DNA of 64,000 nt from Caldifarciminota bacterium (GTDB taxonomy: Bacteria; Hydrothermota; UBA3072). Position 1 is the first letter of the stretch. Every line of letters starts with the position of its first letter. The notes below the pieces were generated by a model that saw nothing but the letters and a program-made list of their open reading frames with translations, did no database searches and was not told the DNA's origin. A program made the position numbers and the translations under genes. This document shows positions 32,775 through 42,110 of this stretch, piece after piece. The stretch is taken from NCBI GenBank assembly GCA_016930175.1, contig JAFGHJ010000013.1, positions 100,745-164,744 on the forward strand, read 5' to 3'.

Positions 32775-33776
32775 ATGAAGGTTGGAGTTATTGGACTTGG
32801 ATATTGGGGGCCTAATTTAATGCGAAGTATTCTTTCTTTTGGAGATATTGAAGTTGTCGGTTGCGAAAAGAACGAAGGCAGATTGGAAGAGGTTCGTAAA
32901 ATATTCCCCAATGCAACTTATATCAAAGATTATAATAACTTGCTAGACGATGATGAAGTAAAAGCCGTTTTAATATCAACACCTGTGTGTACTCATTATT
33001 CGATTGCAAAAGATTCCCTTGATAGAGGAAAAGATGTATTTGTTGAGAAGCCTTTAACAGAATCTTCTCCTAAGGCTATGGAGCTTATAGATCTCGCGGC
33101 TGAGAAAAAGTCTGTACTGATGGTTGGTCATATTTTTGAGTATAACGATGCAGTGATAAAAATTAATGATATAATAAAAAACGATGAGGTTGGAGAACTT
33201 CAGTACATAACTTCTACGAGAGTGAATTTGGGAATACATAGAAAAGACGTAAACGTTCTTTGGGATTTGGCTCCTCATGATTTGTCAATTATTTTTAAAT
33301 GGGTTGATTCGGAGCCTGTTTCGGTTGCTACTATGGCTAAAGCTTCCGTAGTAGACGGGTTGCCCGATGTGGCTTTTGTTCAATTGGCTTTTGATTGTGG
33401 AATGATTGCAGATATTCAGGTAGGTTGGCTGGCTCCTTCTAAAGTTAGAGAAACAATTATAGTGGGAAGCAAGAAAATGATAGTGTATAACGAAACTAAT
33501 CCACGGGAAAAAGTAAAAATATATAATTCGGGCGTAGATTTCGAAGATCCTCATGATTACGGAGAGTTTTTGCTTTCTTATAGATCAGGAGATATTCATT
33601 CTCCTACTCTTTCCAATAGGGAACCTTTGAGGATAGAAATGGAGCATTTTTTGAAGTGTGTAAGAGAAAGAAAGAAACCACTTACCGATGGTTACAGCGC
33701 CTTACGAGTAATAAAAGCAATTGAAATGGCTGAGAAAAGCTTTAATGAGAAAAGAATTGTATATCAAGGAGAATGA
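32775..33776 (+). CDS. wbpB: Gfo/Idh/MocA oxidoreductase (WbpB type)
   Basis: 333 aa. Rossmann VGVIGLGYWGPNLMRSI, ISTPVCTHY, catalytic VFVEKPLTESSPKA (~95) and VLWDLAPHDLSIIFKW (~165-180). In the WbpA-B-E-D-I pathway WbpB oxidises UDP-GlcNAcA at C3 before transamination by WbpE. GGGG precedes the ATG and the gene follows the aminotransferase by 10 bp. Last gene of the wbaP-led operon. Confidence 0.85.
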   Translation: MKVGVIGLGYWGPNLMRSILSFGDIEVVGCEKNEGRLEEVRKIFPNATYIKDYNNLLDDDEVKAVLISTPVCTHYSIAKDSLDRGKDVFVEKPLTESSPKAMELIDLAAEKKSVLMVGHIFEYNDAVIKINDIIKNDEVGELQYITSTRVNLGIHRKDVNVLWDLAPHDLSIIFKWVDSEPVSVATMAKASVVDGLPDVAFVQLAFDCGMIADIQVGWLAPSKVRETIIVGSKKMIVYNETNPREKVKIYNSGVDFEDPHDYGEFLLSYRSGDIHSPTLSNREPLRIEMEHFLKCVRERKKPLTDGYSALRVIKAIEMAEKSFNEKRIVYQGE

Positions 33777-33906
33777 AGTTAATTTCTAATCAGTTTAGAA
33801 TTAAAACCAGCCACTCGGGGGAGTCTTTACCCGCAAAGGGTATATAGATATACCTTTCGGTGAATACCCTTGACTTTATGATTAAATACATTATTGTTGA
33901 GTCGCT
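33777..33906. promoter_or_regulatory. bamA upstream region with inverted repeats
   Basis: Contains an imperfect stem TTAATTTCTAA/TTTAGAATTAA just after wbpB, without a T-run. A near-perfect 9-bp inverted repeat AAGGGTATA-TAGA-TATACCTTT (33836-33857) lies just upstream of the bamA -35. A third ACCCTTG half-copy overlaps the -35 itself. This could be an operator. Confidence 0.35.
33870..33897 (+). promoter_or_regulatory. Putative promoter of the bamA operon (leaderless)
   Basis: TTGACT (33870-33875), 16-nt spacer, TATTGT (33892-33897). The ATG is 10 nt past the -10 and no ribosome-binding site is present. The -10 is weak and was fitted using the 16-nt rule. Confidence 0.5.
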
Positions 33907-36111
33907 ATGTTAGGGTTGATTTTCCTGTTCGCTTTTCCTTACGGAGAAGTAATAGTAGAGATTAATGTAGAAGGACTTAGGGAAGTCGATACTTCTCTGG
34001 TTGTCCGTTCTTCCGGCTTTAGGATAGGGGAGATTTTAACCCGGGAAATGGGAATAAGGGCAATAGAAAGTCTTTACAGGACCGGGTTCTTCAGCGATGT
34101 GGAACTTAATGCCAAACGAAAGAACGGAGGAATTAGAGTGGTGATCGAAGTAACTGAAAATCCTCGCCTTAAGTCTTTAGAGTTTGAAGGTAATAGGAAA
34201 TTGAGTGACGGAGATATCTCCTCTCTTGTTGATTTATCTCCTCCTGCTATACTTTCCGAATATAAGCTGCATAGAATAAAGGAGAAGATGTATGATTTAT
34301 ATGAAGAGAAGAGCTTTTCGGAAACAGAGATTACGATTAAAAAGGAGGAAGAGGAAGACGGCGTTAATGTAACTTTCATCATTGAAGAGGGAGCACAGTA
34401 CAAAGTGAAAAAGATTAATTTTATTGGCAACAAGGGTCTTTCCCATTGTACTCTTGCCGGAGCTCTTTCCAACAAGACAAAAAGATGGTGGACTTTCTGG
34501 AGGAATAACAGTTTGAAGTTGGATTCTTTATCAGTTGACGTGCCTAAAGTCGAAGCTTTGTATAGAAAGCACGGCTATCTCGGAGCTGAAGTGGATACTT
34601 TTTATGTGGAGTACGAAGACAATAAAGCGATTGTAAATTATGTTGTTGATGAGGGAAAACTTTATTACTTTGGAGAGACACATCTTGAAGGGACGGAAGA
34701 CCTTGGGTTTGTCTCAAGCATGCTGAAATGGAAGAAGGGAGAATTGTTTAACGAAGACAAGATTCAGAAAACAATTGAAGATCTTTCTGTTTTTTATTCC
34801 AATTACGGTTACCTGCATGCGATGGTTTTTCCAGGTTATGATATTGTAAACGATTCGATTGTCGAAGTTGATCTTTATGTAAGTAAGGGAGATCCTGTTT
34901 ATGTAAGGTTTATTAATATTACAGGCAATAATAAAACTTATGATAAAGTAATCAGGAGAAATATCGTTATTTATCCGGGGGAGCTTTTCAGGAGAGACAG
35001 AATAATGCACAGTTACAGGAATATTTTTCGGCTTGGCTATTTTTCTGATATGAAAATCGATATGGAATTTCCGTCTCCTGATTCGATAGATATTCTTCTG
35101 GGAGTGGTTGAAAAATATACGGGACAAATTGGTGGTTCTATAGCTTATTCCGGGTCTTACGGTTTTACGGGTGGATTTAATTTATCTATGCCTAACGTAT
35201 TTGGAACGGGACAGACTCTTAGTTTTGCTTTCGAAAAGACTCTTACGTCTTATGAGGATCGGTCGCTCCAGAATATTTCGTTGTCCTGGAGTCAGCCGTG
35301 GCTTTTTGATACACCTACTTCTGCCGGTTTAAGTCTTTATAATACGCATTATGCGAGAAGTACCTATATTGTAAAAAAAATTGGCGGAGCCGTCTCTGCC
35401 GGTAGAATTCTGAATAAAGAAAGAAATCTCACATCGTCTTTTACCTACCGCCTGGAAAGGGAAGATGTGACTGCTGACGATCCAGACCTTAATTCCGGAC
35501 TTAACTGGGAGAGTTCTTTATATGGAGGTTTGGTTTATGATTCCAGAGATTCCAAGATCGCTCCGAGAGTAGGCAGTTATTATTCTCTGGGAGCAAAGTA
35601 CGCTGGTGGTATTTTGGGCGGTGATAGGAAGTATTATAAACTGAACCTTGAGGCGAGAAAATTTCAGTCTGTTCTGGCAGAGGATTTAGTTATTATGAAT
35701 AGAACGAAAATAGGTTACGCTTATGCTCCGCCGGGAAAAGAAGTTCCCTTGCTTGAGAGATTTTTGCTTGGTGGTGTGGGAAGTTGGGGCTTGCGTGGTT
35801 ACGATGACGAGACGATTATACCTGATCCATCAAGAAGATTCTACGGAGGTGAATTTGCCATCCTTAATAACCTTGAGCTTAGGTTAAATTTTGGAGATCA
35901 GGGATACGGTATGGTATTCCTGGATGCCGGTAACTGTTTTGAAGATTTAAAGGAAGCCAATATGCTTGATCTTTTTTATGGCGTAGGAGTTGGTTTTAGA
36001 GTAGAGATCCCCATGCTCGGTACTCTTGGAATAGACTTTGGATATAACTTGAACGAATTTGAAGGTGAAAGACAATGGAAACCTCATTTCCAGATAGGTA
36101 CAACGTTTTGA
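33907..36111 (+). CDS. bamA: Outer-membrane protein assembly factor BamA
   Basis: 734 aa Omp85 protein. Short signal peptide (MLGLIFLFAFPYG), then five POTRA-like units: VEINVEGLREVDTSLV, LKSLEFEGNRKLSDGDI, YKVKKINFIGNKGLS, LYYFGETHLEGTEDLG, VYVRFINITGNNKTYDKVIRRN. The barrel begins ~390; the loop 6 signature is GGVGSWGLRGYDDE, and the chain ends PHFQIGTTF with a terminal Phe. Inserts beta-barrel proteins into the outer membrane. Heads an operon with a lipoprotein, a barrel protein, a Skp-like fusion and lpxD. Confidence 0.95.
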   Translation: MLGLIFLFAFPYGEVIVEINVEGLREVDTSLVVRSSGFRIGEILTREMGIRAIESLYRTGFFSDVELNAKRKNGGIRVVIEVTENPRLKSLEFEGNRKLSDGDISSLVDLSPPAILSEYKLHRIKEKMYDLYEEKSFSETEITIKKEEEEDGVNVTFIIEEGAQYKVKKINFIGNKGLSHCTLAGALSNKTKRWWTFWRNNSLKLDSLSVDVPKVEALYRKHGYLGAEVDTFYVEYEDNKAIVNYVVDEGKLYYFGETHLEGTEDLGFVSSMLKWKKGELFNEDKIQKTIEDLSVFYSNYGYLHAMVFPGYDIVNDSIVEVDLYVSKGDPVYVRFINITGNNKTYDKVIRRNIVIYPGELFRRDRIMHSYRNIFRLGYFSDMKIDMEFPSPDSIDILLGVVEKYTGQIGGSIAYSGSYGFTGGFNLSMPNVFGTGQTLSFAFEKTLTSYEDRSLQNISLSWSQPWLFDTPTSAGLSLYNTHYARSTYIVKKIGGAVSAGRILNKERNLTSSFTYRLEREDVTADDPDLNSGLNWESSLYGGLVYDSRDSKIAPRVGSYYSLGAKYAGGILGGDRKYYKLNLEARKFQSVLAEDLVIMNRTKIGYAYAPPGKEVPLLERFLLGGVGSWGLRGYDDETIIPDPSRRFYGGEFAILNNLELRLNFGDQGYGMVFLDAGNCFEDLKEANMLDLFYGVGVGFRVEIPMLGTLGIDFGYNLNEFEGERQWKPHFQIGTTF

Positions 36112-37124
36112 AGAGATATTTATTAATTGAATTTATTATAGTTATAGTTCTCGTATCGGCGGCTATTGGATGTGAACCTAAGAAGCAATATACTGTTGAA
36201 CCCGTTCCGGTTTTTAGCAAAGTTTTGCTGATTGATTCGAGTTATACCAAGGTTCAAGTTATTTCTACCGGATATTCAAAATTACTGTTTTGCGGTAAAA
36301 AAGATATTTTTGATGCTTACTCGATAATAAAATTCGATACTATCCCTGAAACTTTCGATAGTTTATTCTTGCGTTTTGTATCTGATACTATTACATGTGA
36401 GCTATCTTTTTTCGTTTTAGAGCAACAGTGGTATGAGGATTCGGTGTATAAATGGGGCGATATAGGTTCTCTTTTTGATACGACCAATCCTATACAGGTT
36501 GCCACAATGTATCCCGTTCCTGTTGATTCTCCGGCTACCGATACCAATTCTCTGATTTTCCTGGGAAGTTCTGCTTCTCTCGATGAATCTACTATTAATG
36601 CGATAGGAAATTATGGCTTGGCCGTTCATTCTAACCGATTTTATGACTTTATGGCTGATTCAACAGAATTGAAAATAGAATCAGATGATACTTTAGCACC
36701 ATCAAGTATTATGTGTACTGAGGAAGCCTTTATTGTTAAGAATCCATTTCAGGATACAATCATAGGCGATTCTCTTTTGGTTGGGAGAGGAATTTCTGCT
36801 AGAACTTATATATTTATTCCTCGGGATTCATTGCCTTCGTATTCGCAATTGAATGCTATAGCAAAAGCTGATATGCTTTTCGATATTACAGATTCAATAC
36901 CTTTCAATGTGAGAACTACATATAGTACTCCGGCGCTGATTCTTTATAGAGAGCCTTATATGCTGAGTGATTCGTTGAAATTTGATCTTACTCAGATATT
37001 TAGGAACGTGTCTGATGGTAACGTTGTTCTGGAAATCAGAGCATATGAAGAGACAGAGGGTATTAATATTGAAAAACTTAGCGATGGCGAAATTAGATTT
37101 ATCTGGGTGGAGTTTCCGAGATGA
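36108..37124 (+). CDS. Lipoprotein of unknown function in the bamA operon
   Basis: 338 aa if started at TTG 36108, which overlaps the BamA stop as TTGA and gives a clean lipoprotein signal MKRYLLIEFIIVIVLVSAAIGC with lipid-accepting Cys22. An ATG further upstream (36075) would add 11 polar residues before it. The mature part is rich in beta-type segments (SLFLRFVSDTITCELSFFVLE, NVVLEIRAYEE) and repeated Asp/Ser/Thr, somewhat like DNRLRE-type surface modules. No family recognised. The position between bamA and skp suggests an envelope role, possibly a lineage-specific BAM accessory; inference only. Confidence 0.7.
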   Translation: MKRYLLIEFIIVIVLVSAAIGCEPKKQYTVEPVPVFSKVLLIDSSYTKVQVISTGYSKLLFCGKKDIFDAYSIIKFDTIPETFDSLFLRFVSDTITCELSFFVLEQQWYEDSVYKWGDIGSLFDTTNPIQVATMYPVPVDSPATDTNSLIFLGSSASLDESTINAIGNYGLAVHSNRFYDFMADSTELKIESDDTLAPSSIMCTEEAFIVKNPFQDTIIGDSLLVGRGISARTYIFIPRDSLPSYSQLNAIAKADMLFDITDSIPFNVRTTYSTPALILYREPYMLSDSLKFDLTQIFRNVSDGNVVLEIRAYEETEGINIEKLSDGEIRFIWVEFPR

Positions 37125-38083
37125 CGGTACTATTTAATCTCATTTTCTTAATATCTTTTAATCCTAATCTTTCGGATAGCTTACCCGGTGAATGGGTTGG
37201 AGGTGATGGGTTTTCAGAGTCTCCCGCTTTGTTTGGGAATGTTTATGTGAATCCGGCGCTTGCAGATACACAGGATTGTCTTTCCGTTAATTTTCGGCTC
37301 TTTTCCGATGATTATTCAAAAACCTCGGGGGCGTTTTCTTCTGCTTCATTTAATATCCCTGTATTTTCAGGCTTTACAATGGGAGGAATTTTTAATATCC
37401 TCTATGATTGTGATATGACAGCTTATTCTTTCGTTTCTGATAGTGTTTATACTTATGCCAATTACTTTCATAGAAAAGGCGGGCTGTATCGTCTTGGGGG
37501 ATACGCGGCTAAATCTTTTGGATTTCTTTCGTTGGGAATGGACGTTAATCTTCTGAACGGGAAAAGTGATGATATCTGGTGGATTTATTTCCAGGAATAT
37601 AATGATGTTTATGATACAGTTAGCACTTACTTCAGGGGATATTCGGTGGGTTTGGGATTTAATATTGATATTGCAAATCTGAGTCTGGGAGCTTATTTTT
37701 GCCCTTACCAGGAGATAGAAAAACAATATGAAGACGAAGAGGCAGAAAAATTTGAACTTGATTCTCCTTTGCGTTTTGGTCTTAATTACTCATTTAGTGA
37801 GAATAAGAGCATAATGTTTTCTCTCGACAGGAGAGAAGGATTAATTGGTTTGAATTACGCATTTTTAAAGTTAGGGTACGGTAGAATGTATTCTATGGGC
37901 AGTGGCTTCGAGGTTAGTGCCAATAGGTTTTTAGGAGGAGTAACTTTCGATATTAGCGAATTACCTTTCTCTATAATGTTTGAGAATAGAAGGTATTCAG
38001 GCGATTTTACCGATAGTGAGTTTATAGCAAGTATAGGAATTACTATATCAGGAAAAGGGAGGAAGGATGAAGTTAAATTCTAA
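37121..38083 (+). CDS. Outer-membrane beta-barrel protein (PorV/PorQ-like)
   Basis: 320 aa. Signal peptide MTVLFNLIFLISFNPNLS, then LPGEWVGGDGFSESPALFGNVYVNPALAD, which resembles the N-terminal Gly/Asn-Pro-Ala block of PorV/UPF0164-type barrels. Alternating aromatic strands and a C-terminal Phe follow. Start overlaps the previous stop as ATGA. Function unknown; in relatives such barrels act in surface protein export or fatty-acid transport. The plasmid-like compact overlap with neighbours indicates translational coupling. Confidence 0.65.
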   Translation: MTVLFNLIFLISFNPNLSDSLPGEWVGGDGFSESPALFGNVYVNPALADTQDCLSVNFRLFSDDYSKTSGAFSSASFNIPVFSGFTMGGIFNILYDCDMTAYSFVSDSVYTYANYFHRKGGLYRLGGYAAKSFGFLSLGMDVNLLNGKSDDIWWIYFQEYNDVYDTVSTYFRGYSVGLGFNIDIANLSLGAYFCPYQEIEKQYEDEEAEKFELDSPLRFGLNYSFSENKSIMFSLDRREGLIGLNYAFLKLGYGRMYSMGSGFEVSANRFLGGVTFDISELPFSIMFENRRYSGDFTDSEFIASIGITISGKGRKDEVKF

Positions 38084-39014
38084 ACTTTTGTTTGTCTTTT
38101 TTGCTCTTTCGCTTTTTGCCGAGCAAAAGATTGGTTATATCGATTCACAAAAAATTTTAGCAGAGTACAATAGAGCACAGGAAATTAAAGATGAGTTTCA
38201 GGGTAAGGTTAATGAATGGAAAGAAGAAGTCAACAGGCGCCAACAGGAGCTTGAGAAACTTCAAAAAAACCTGGAGACACAGACATTTATATTAACCGAG
38301 GAAGCGAGGATGCGTAAGGTACAGGAAATACAGCAAAAAAAAGCGGCGCTTGAAAGTTATATAAACGATGTTTACCGTAAGGACGGGAAAGCCGAACTTT
38401 TAAATAAAGAATTGATGCAGCCGCTTCTTGCAGAAATAGATACTGTCGTATCTGAAATTGCTAAGGAGGAAGAATTTACTTTCATCCTGGACGCATCTAC
38501 CGGTGTTGTTATATACGCTGAAGATATGTATGATATAACCAGTAGAATTATAGAAACTTTAAACAGGAAATATATGCCGGGAGTAGAGGGTCAAGAGATC
38601 GAGTATTACATTTTTAACTTTAAAGAAGAAGATGCTGATTCCAAGTCAAAAAAACTTGGAACCATAATCAAAAATCTAATAGGCACGGGAATGAAAGGTT
38701 TGGGAGATATTTTTGAGCAAATCAAGTTCGATGAATTGACTGCTGCGAAGACCAGTCTGGCGATAAAAGACGAAGAGGAAGTAAGTGAAAATGTTTCTCT
38801 TGCTGTTCAGTTTCTTAGTATGTCGGGAGTGGATTTTATTGTAATAGGAAGAGTCTGGGTTGAGACCGGCAATATTTTCTTTGAGTATTCGATTGTTGAT
38901 AAAGAAAAGGAAAAAGCTGTAGTGACCGAGGAAATCGAAGTTGGCGTGGAAGAAAACCTTCGGGATAGAATAGCGGAAAATGTAATACCAGAGATAGCTA
39001 AATTGTACAAGTGA
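38067..39014 (+). CDS. Skp/OmpH-like periplasmic chaperone fused to a TolB-N/CsgG-like domain
   Basis: 315 aa. Signal peptide (1-18), then an OmpH/Skp domain (19-165): [20 protein letters not shown], a long Lys/Glu coiled coil (~38-110), and [20 protein letters not shown]. Standard Skp ends near 160-170 aa. Here a second domain (~175-315) follows: [77 protein letters not shown]. That pattern resembles the nucleotide-binding-like fold of TolB-N/CsgG/FlgO proteins. Skp carries barrel precursors to BamA, and bamA and lpxD flank it as usual. The fusion is unusual. Confidence 0.8.
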   Translation: MKLNSKLLFVFFALSLFAEQKIGYIDSQKILAEYNRAQEIKDEFQGKVNEWKEEVNRRQQELEKLQKNLETQTFILTEEARMRKVQEIQQKKAALESYINDVYRKDGKAELLNKELMQPLLAEIDTVVSEIAKEEEFTFILDASTGVVIYAEDMYDITSRIIETLNRKYMPGVEGQEIEYYIFNFKEEDADSKSKKLGTIIKNLIGTGMKGLGDIFEQIKFDELTAAKTSLAIKDEEEVSENVSLAVQFLSMSGVDFIVIGRVWVETGNIFFEYSIVDKEKEKAVVTEEIEVGVEENLRDRIAENVIPEIAKLYK

Positions 39015-40015
39015 AGATAAAGGAAATTGCCGGGCTTTTAGAAAGTTCAGTAAATGGCGATCCTGATTTTGAGGTAAAGCGCCTTTCAGAAATAAAAGAT
39101 GCCCAAAAAGGGGATCTTGTATTTTTTTTCAAAGAAAAAAAATTAAAGGAAGCGAAGGAATTAAAAAACCTTGCTGCCATTGTTCCGAAAAATTTAAAAG
39201 ATTGTTCTGCAAGATCGTGGATAAAGGTAGAAGATGTGAAAGCTTCTATGTTAAAAATCCTAAAAACTTTTTATCCTGCGTCCGTAAAAATCCCTGAAAA
39301 CTGTTTGAGGAAAATTGAGGATTTCGGACACGTCAAAATTGGTAAAAATGTGCGTATAGGGGAAAATGTTACTATCGGCAGCAATTGTATTTTGGGTAAC
39401 GGTGTCAATATTTTTCCGTCTTCTTATATAGGAAATAATGTAGAAATAGGCGATAATAGTATAATTTATCCTCATTCGGTCATTTTGGATGGAACTAAGA
39501 TTGGACACTACGTTAAAATTTATCCTGGAGTTGTTATAGGTTCCGATGGTTTTGGATATCATAGGATGGGGGGAGAACTGGAAGCACTGCCGCATATTGG
39601 CATAGTTGTCATAGGAGATAGGGTAGAGGTAGGAGCTCTGACTATGATCGATAGAGGAACACTGGGGAATACAATTATCGGAGCTGGGACGAAAATAGAT
39701 AATTCGGTTCATATAGCTCATAACGTTAAGATAGGAAAGAATGTAATTATTCTTGCTCAGGTAGGTATAGCCGGAAGCTGCGAAGTGGGGGATAATGTGG
39801 TAATTGCCGGTCAGGTGGGTATTGCTGATCATGTAAAAATCGGAAAGAATGCCGTAGTTGCCGCTAAATCAGGTGTTGCAAAAGATGTTAAAGCCGGAGA
39901 AGTGGTTTTCGGATATCCTGCTGGTAAGAGAACAAGCGCGATACGGAACGTGAGTTACCTTAAGCGGCTCCCTGGACTTTTTAAAAGGGTAAAAGCTCTT
40001 GAAAAATCTAAGTGA
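39011..40015 (+). CDS. lpxD: UDP-3-O-acylglucosamine N-acyltransferase
   Basis: Third step of lipid A synthesis: adds a hydroxyacyl chain from ACP. N-terminal uridine-binding domain (~1-100, [22 protein letters not shown]), then a left-handed beta helix of hexapeptide repeats from ~105. The catalytic His is in [11 protein letters not shown], followed by [12 protein letters not shown] and FGYPAGKR. At 334 aa it is normal. The GTG start overlaps the previous stop as GTGA. It shows that the organism makes lipid A-type LPS. fabZ and lpxA, often next, are absent here. Confidence 0.95.
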   Translation: MKIKEIAGLLESSVNGDPDFEVKRLSEIKDAQKGDLVFFFKEKKLKEAKELKNLAAIVPKNLKDCSARSWIKVEDVKASMLKILKTFYPASVKIPENCLRKIEDFGHVKIGKNVRIGENVTIGSNCILGNGVNIFPSSYIGNNVEIGDNSIIYPHSVILDGTKIGHYVKIYPGVVIGSDGFGYHRMGGELEALPHIGIVVIGDRVEVGALTMIDRGTLGNTIIGAGTKIDNSVHIAHNVKIGKNVIILAQVGIAGSCEVGDNVVIAGQVGIADHVKIGKNAVVAAKSGVAKDVKAGEVVFGYPAGKRTSAIRNVSYLKRLPGLFKRVKALEKSK

Positions 40016-40121
40016 ATTTTTAACCGTTTAGCCACCAAACTATGCGAAACGCTATTAGCTATTCGCTTTCTTTCTACAACTTAACACTCAGCAGATTCTT
40101 CGTGCCTTACATACGGGCTTT
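40016..40121. repeat. Gap with AGCTATT/CGCTTT words
   Basis: Bases 40028-40070 carry GTTTAGCCACC, GCGAAACGC and TATTAGCTATTCGCTTTC, matching the AGC-word family of 8.9-9.07 kb and 60.3 kb. The tail CAGCAGATTCTTCGTGCC belongs to another word set. No promoter with normal geometry was identified for the lptD-like gene. Confidence 0.4.
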
Positions 40122-42110
40122 TTGTTTTTTGAATGTTTTGTGAATATTCTTCTTCTTGTTTTCTCATTTTCTGCTAACAATTCGGATCCTTCGTCAATTA
40201 TTTACTATTCAGGTAATAAGATTTTCTTTAATGTGGATTCGTCGCTTGTGCAAATCTACGGAAATGCCAGTGCGAAGTACGGAAAACTGAGCATCTCGGC
40301 TGATACCATTTTATATAGTTTGGGAAAAAAAATGCTGCATGCCAGAGGTAATGTCCTGTTTAATGATGGTAATAGTGATATAAAAGCTGAGGCAATGCGG
40401 TATGATGTGAATCGTGAAATTGGGGATGCTTTGCACGCTAAAACTGAGGCGGAAAACGGATGGTTTTACGGAGAGCAGATCAGATATTTTAAAGGTAATA
40501 TCTTAAAGATTAAAAATGGTTATTATACAACTTGCGAGCTTGACCCTCCTCATTTCTGGTTTTATTCTCCGAAAATGAGAATTAATATCGATGAAAGTTT
40601 GGTCGCCGAACCGGTTATGCTTTTAGTTCGGGATATACCTGTCTTTTTTGTTCCATTTTATTTGCAATCAATTAAGAAAAAAAGGTCTTCGGGTTTATTA
40701 AGACCTGAGTTTGGGACTTCTTATTATACAGGTAATTATATAAAAAAATTGGGCTGGTATCAGACACTCGGAGAACATGCTGATATTATTTTTTATCTAA
40801 GTTACTATACCAGGCAGGGTATTCGCTTTAATATTGATCAGGCAAGATGGAATTTATTGCCTTATAGTAGAGGTTATGTGACGGGTAATTATATTAAGGA
40901 AAGAGAAAACGATGAAGAAAGATGGGAGCTTACGGTTGATACGGAAACAAAGATACCGGGCGGAATTAATTTGAACGTGGATACGAAGATGAAGTCTGAT
41001 CCTGGTTATCTAAAGGATTACGAACCCGGTGAAGTTGATCGCCTGCTGCAAAGAGAGATTAATTACAATCTTAACTGGAGCGGTGAAATTTTGAATACAA
41101 AGACTAATATTGTTATGGATCATAGGGAAAATTTAACCACCGATCAATTGTATGAAAGATGGCCGTCTATAAATATGACTTTTCCGCATTTTAGGTTAGG
41201 TGGTATTAATGTTAGGAGTTTTTATAAATTTACCAGAGACCAAAGCAAGCACTGGGCTTCAGGATTTTCTGGAAATTCGAACTTGAATTTAAACCTTTTT
41301 GTTTTTAATATGAATATGACTCTTAACGGGCAGAGTGATTATTATGAAAATGAAAATGTTTTTGTTAATCATTGGAGGACTTCAACTACTGTAAAAACAG
41401 ATATTTACGGACTTTCTTTTTTCGGAATACCGCCCATTAGTAAATTCAGGCACAAAATAACTCCTTCAGTTTCTTTTTCTTACGCACCGGTTCCGGACAG
41501 TATTGATGTTGCTGCGATTTCAGGTTTTTACGTTCCCTCCGGGCAAAAATCCTTGAATGTTTCTGTGGATAATTTATTTCAATGCAAAATCGGTAAAAGG
41601 AGATTCGATTTTGCATCCGTGAGGTTTTCAAGTAATTATCGATATCAGGATGAAAAATTTTCTCCTGTTTCTATTTACGGCAGGTTCTGGTTGGGAGACC
41701 TTTTTAAGCAGGATTATTCCACCACGTATGATTTAGATTTACGTGAATTTGGTGATAAAAGAGTCAATACGGACCTGAGGTATGGAACTGATTTTGGGGG
41801 ATACCCGCTCGATTTTTATCTCACGCATTCTGTCAGTTTTACCGAAGCAGATAGAATTCAGCAGGCCGATATGGGTATCAATTTAAGTCCGACTCCTAAT
41901 TGGAAATTGGGAATAATGACGCATTATGACTTTGAAAGAGGAAAGGTTACAAGTAGTAGAATAAACCTTACAAGAGATTTACATTGTTGGGAACTTGTGA
42001 TTTCTGTGAATACCTTTGCCGATAATTGGGACTATAGTTTGAGGCTCGGTCTTAAAGATATTCCGGAATTAAAGATAGGAAGGGAAACGTTGGGTGGTTT
42101 TATGCCGTGA
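40122..42110 (+). CDS. lptD: LPS-assembly protein LptD-like
   Basis: Inserts LPS into the outer leaflet. Signal peptide at 1-22 (VNILLLVFSFSA). An OstA/LptA-like N-domain follows (~25-120: LVQIYGNASAKYGKLSISADTI, GNVLFNDGNSDIKAEAMRYD, NGWFYGEQIRYF). The LptD barrel region contains DIPVFFVPFYLQSIKKKRSSGLLRPEFG, the hallmark of LptD. At 662 aa it is shorter than E. coli LptD (784). The start is TTG 40122 or GTG 40140; neither has a ribosome-binding site. It ends the envelope block that begins with bamA. Confidence 0.88.
   Translation: MFFECFVNILLLVFSFSANNSDPSSIIYYSGNKIFFNVDSSLVQIYGNASAKYGKLSISADTILYSLGKKMLHARGNVLFNDGNSDIKAEAMRYDVNREIGDALHAKTEAENGWFYGEQIRYFKGNILKIKNGYYTTCELDPPHFWFYSPKMRINIDESLVAEPVMLLVRDIPVFFVPFYLQSIKKKRSSGLLRPEFGTSYYTGNYIKKLGWYQTLGEHADIIFYLSYYTRQGIRFNIDQARWNLLPYSRGYVTGNYIKERENDEERWELTVDTETKIPGGINLNVDTKMKSDPGYLKDYEPGEVDRLLQREINYNLNWSGEILNTKTNIVMDHRENLTTDQLYERWPSINMTFPHFRLGGINVRSFYKFTRDQSKHWASGFSGNSNLNLNLFVFNMNMTLNGQSDYYENENVFVNHWRTSTTVKTDIYGLSFFGIPPISKFRHKITPSVSFSYAPVPDSIDVAAISGFYVPSGQKSLNVSVDNLFQCKIGKRRFDFASVRFSSNYRYQDEKFSPVSIYGRFWLGDLFKQDYSTTYDLDLREFGDKRVNTDLRYGTDFGGYPLDFYLTHSVSFTEADRIQQADMGINLSPTPNWKLGIMTHYDFERGKVTSSRINLTRDLHCWELVISVNTFADNWDYSLRLGLKDIPELKIGRETLGGFMP

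Noticed and set aside
34074..35127. Antisense reading frames of 133 and 137 codons inside bamA
   Set aside because: Shadows of a clear BamA gene; no ribosome-binding sites and no recognisable family.
39260..39832. 190-codon antisense reading frame inside lpxD
   Set aside because: It mirrors the hexapeptide-repeat codon pattern of lpxD on the opposite strand, has no start signals and is rich in Asn/Tyr/Ile as antisense shadows usually are.
40122..42110. LptD-like gene as a truncated gene because it is shorter than E. coli LptD
   Set aside because: Signal peptide, OstA-like domain and the hallmark PFYLQS-type segment are all present without a frameshift; shorter LptDs are common outside Proteobacteria.
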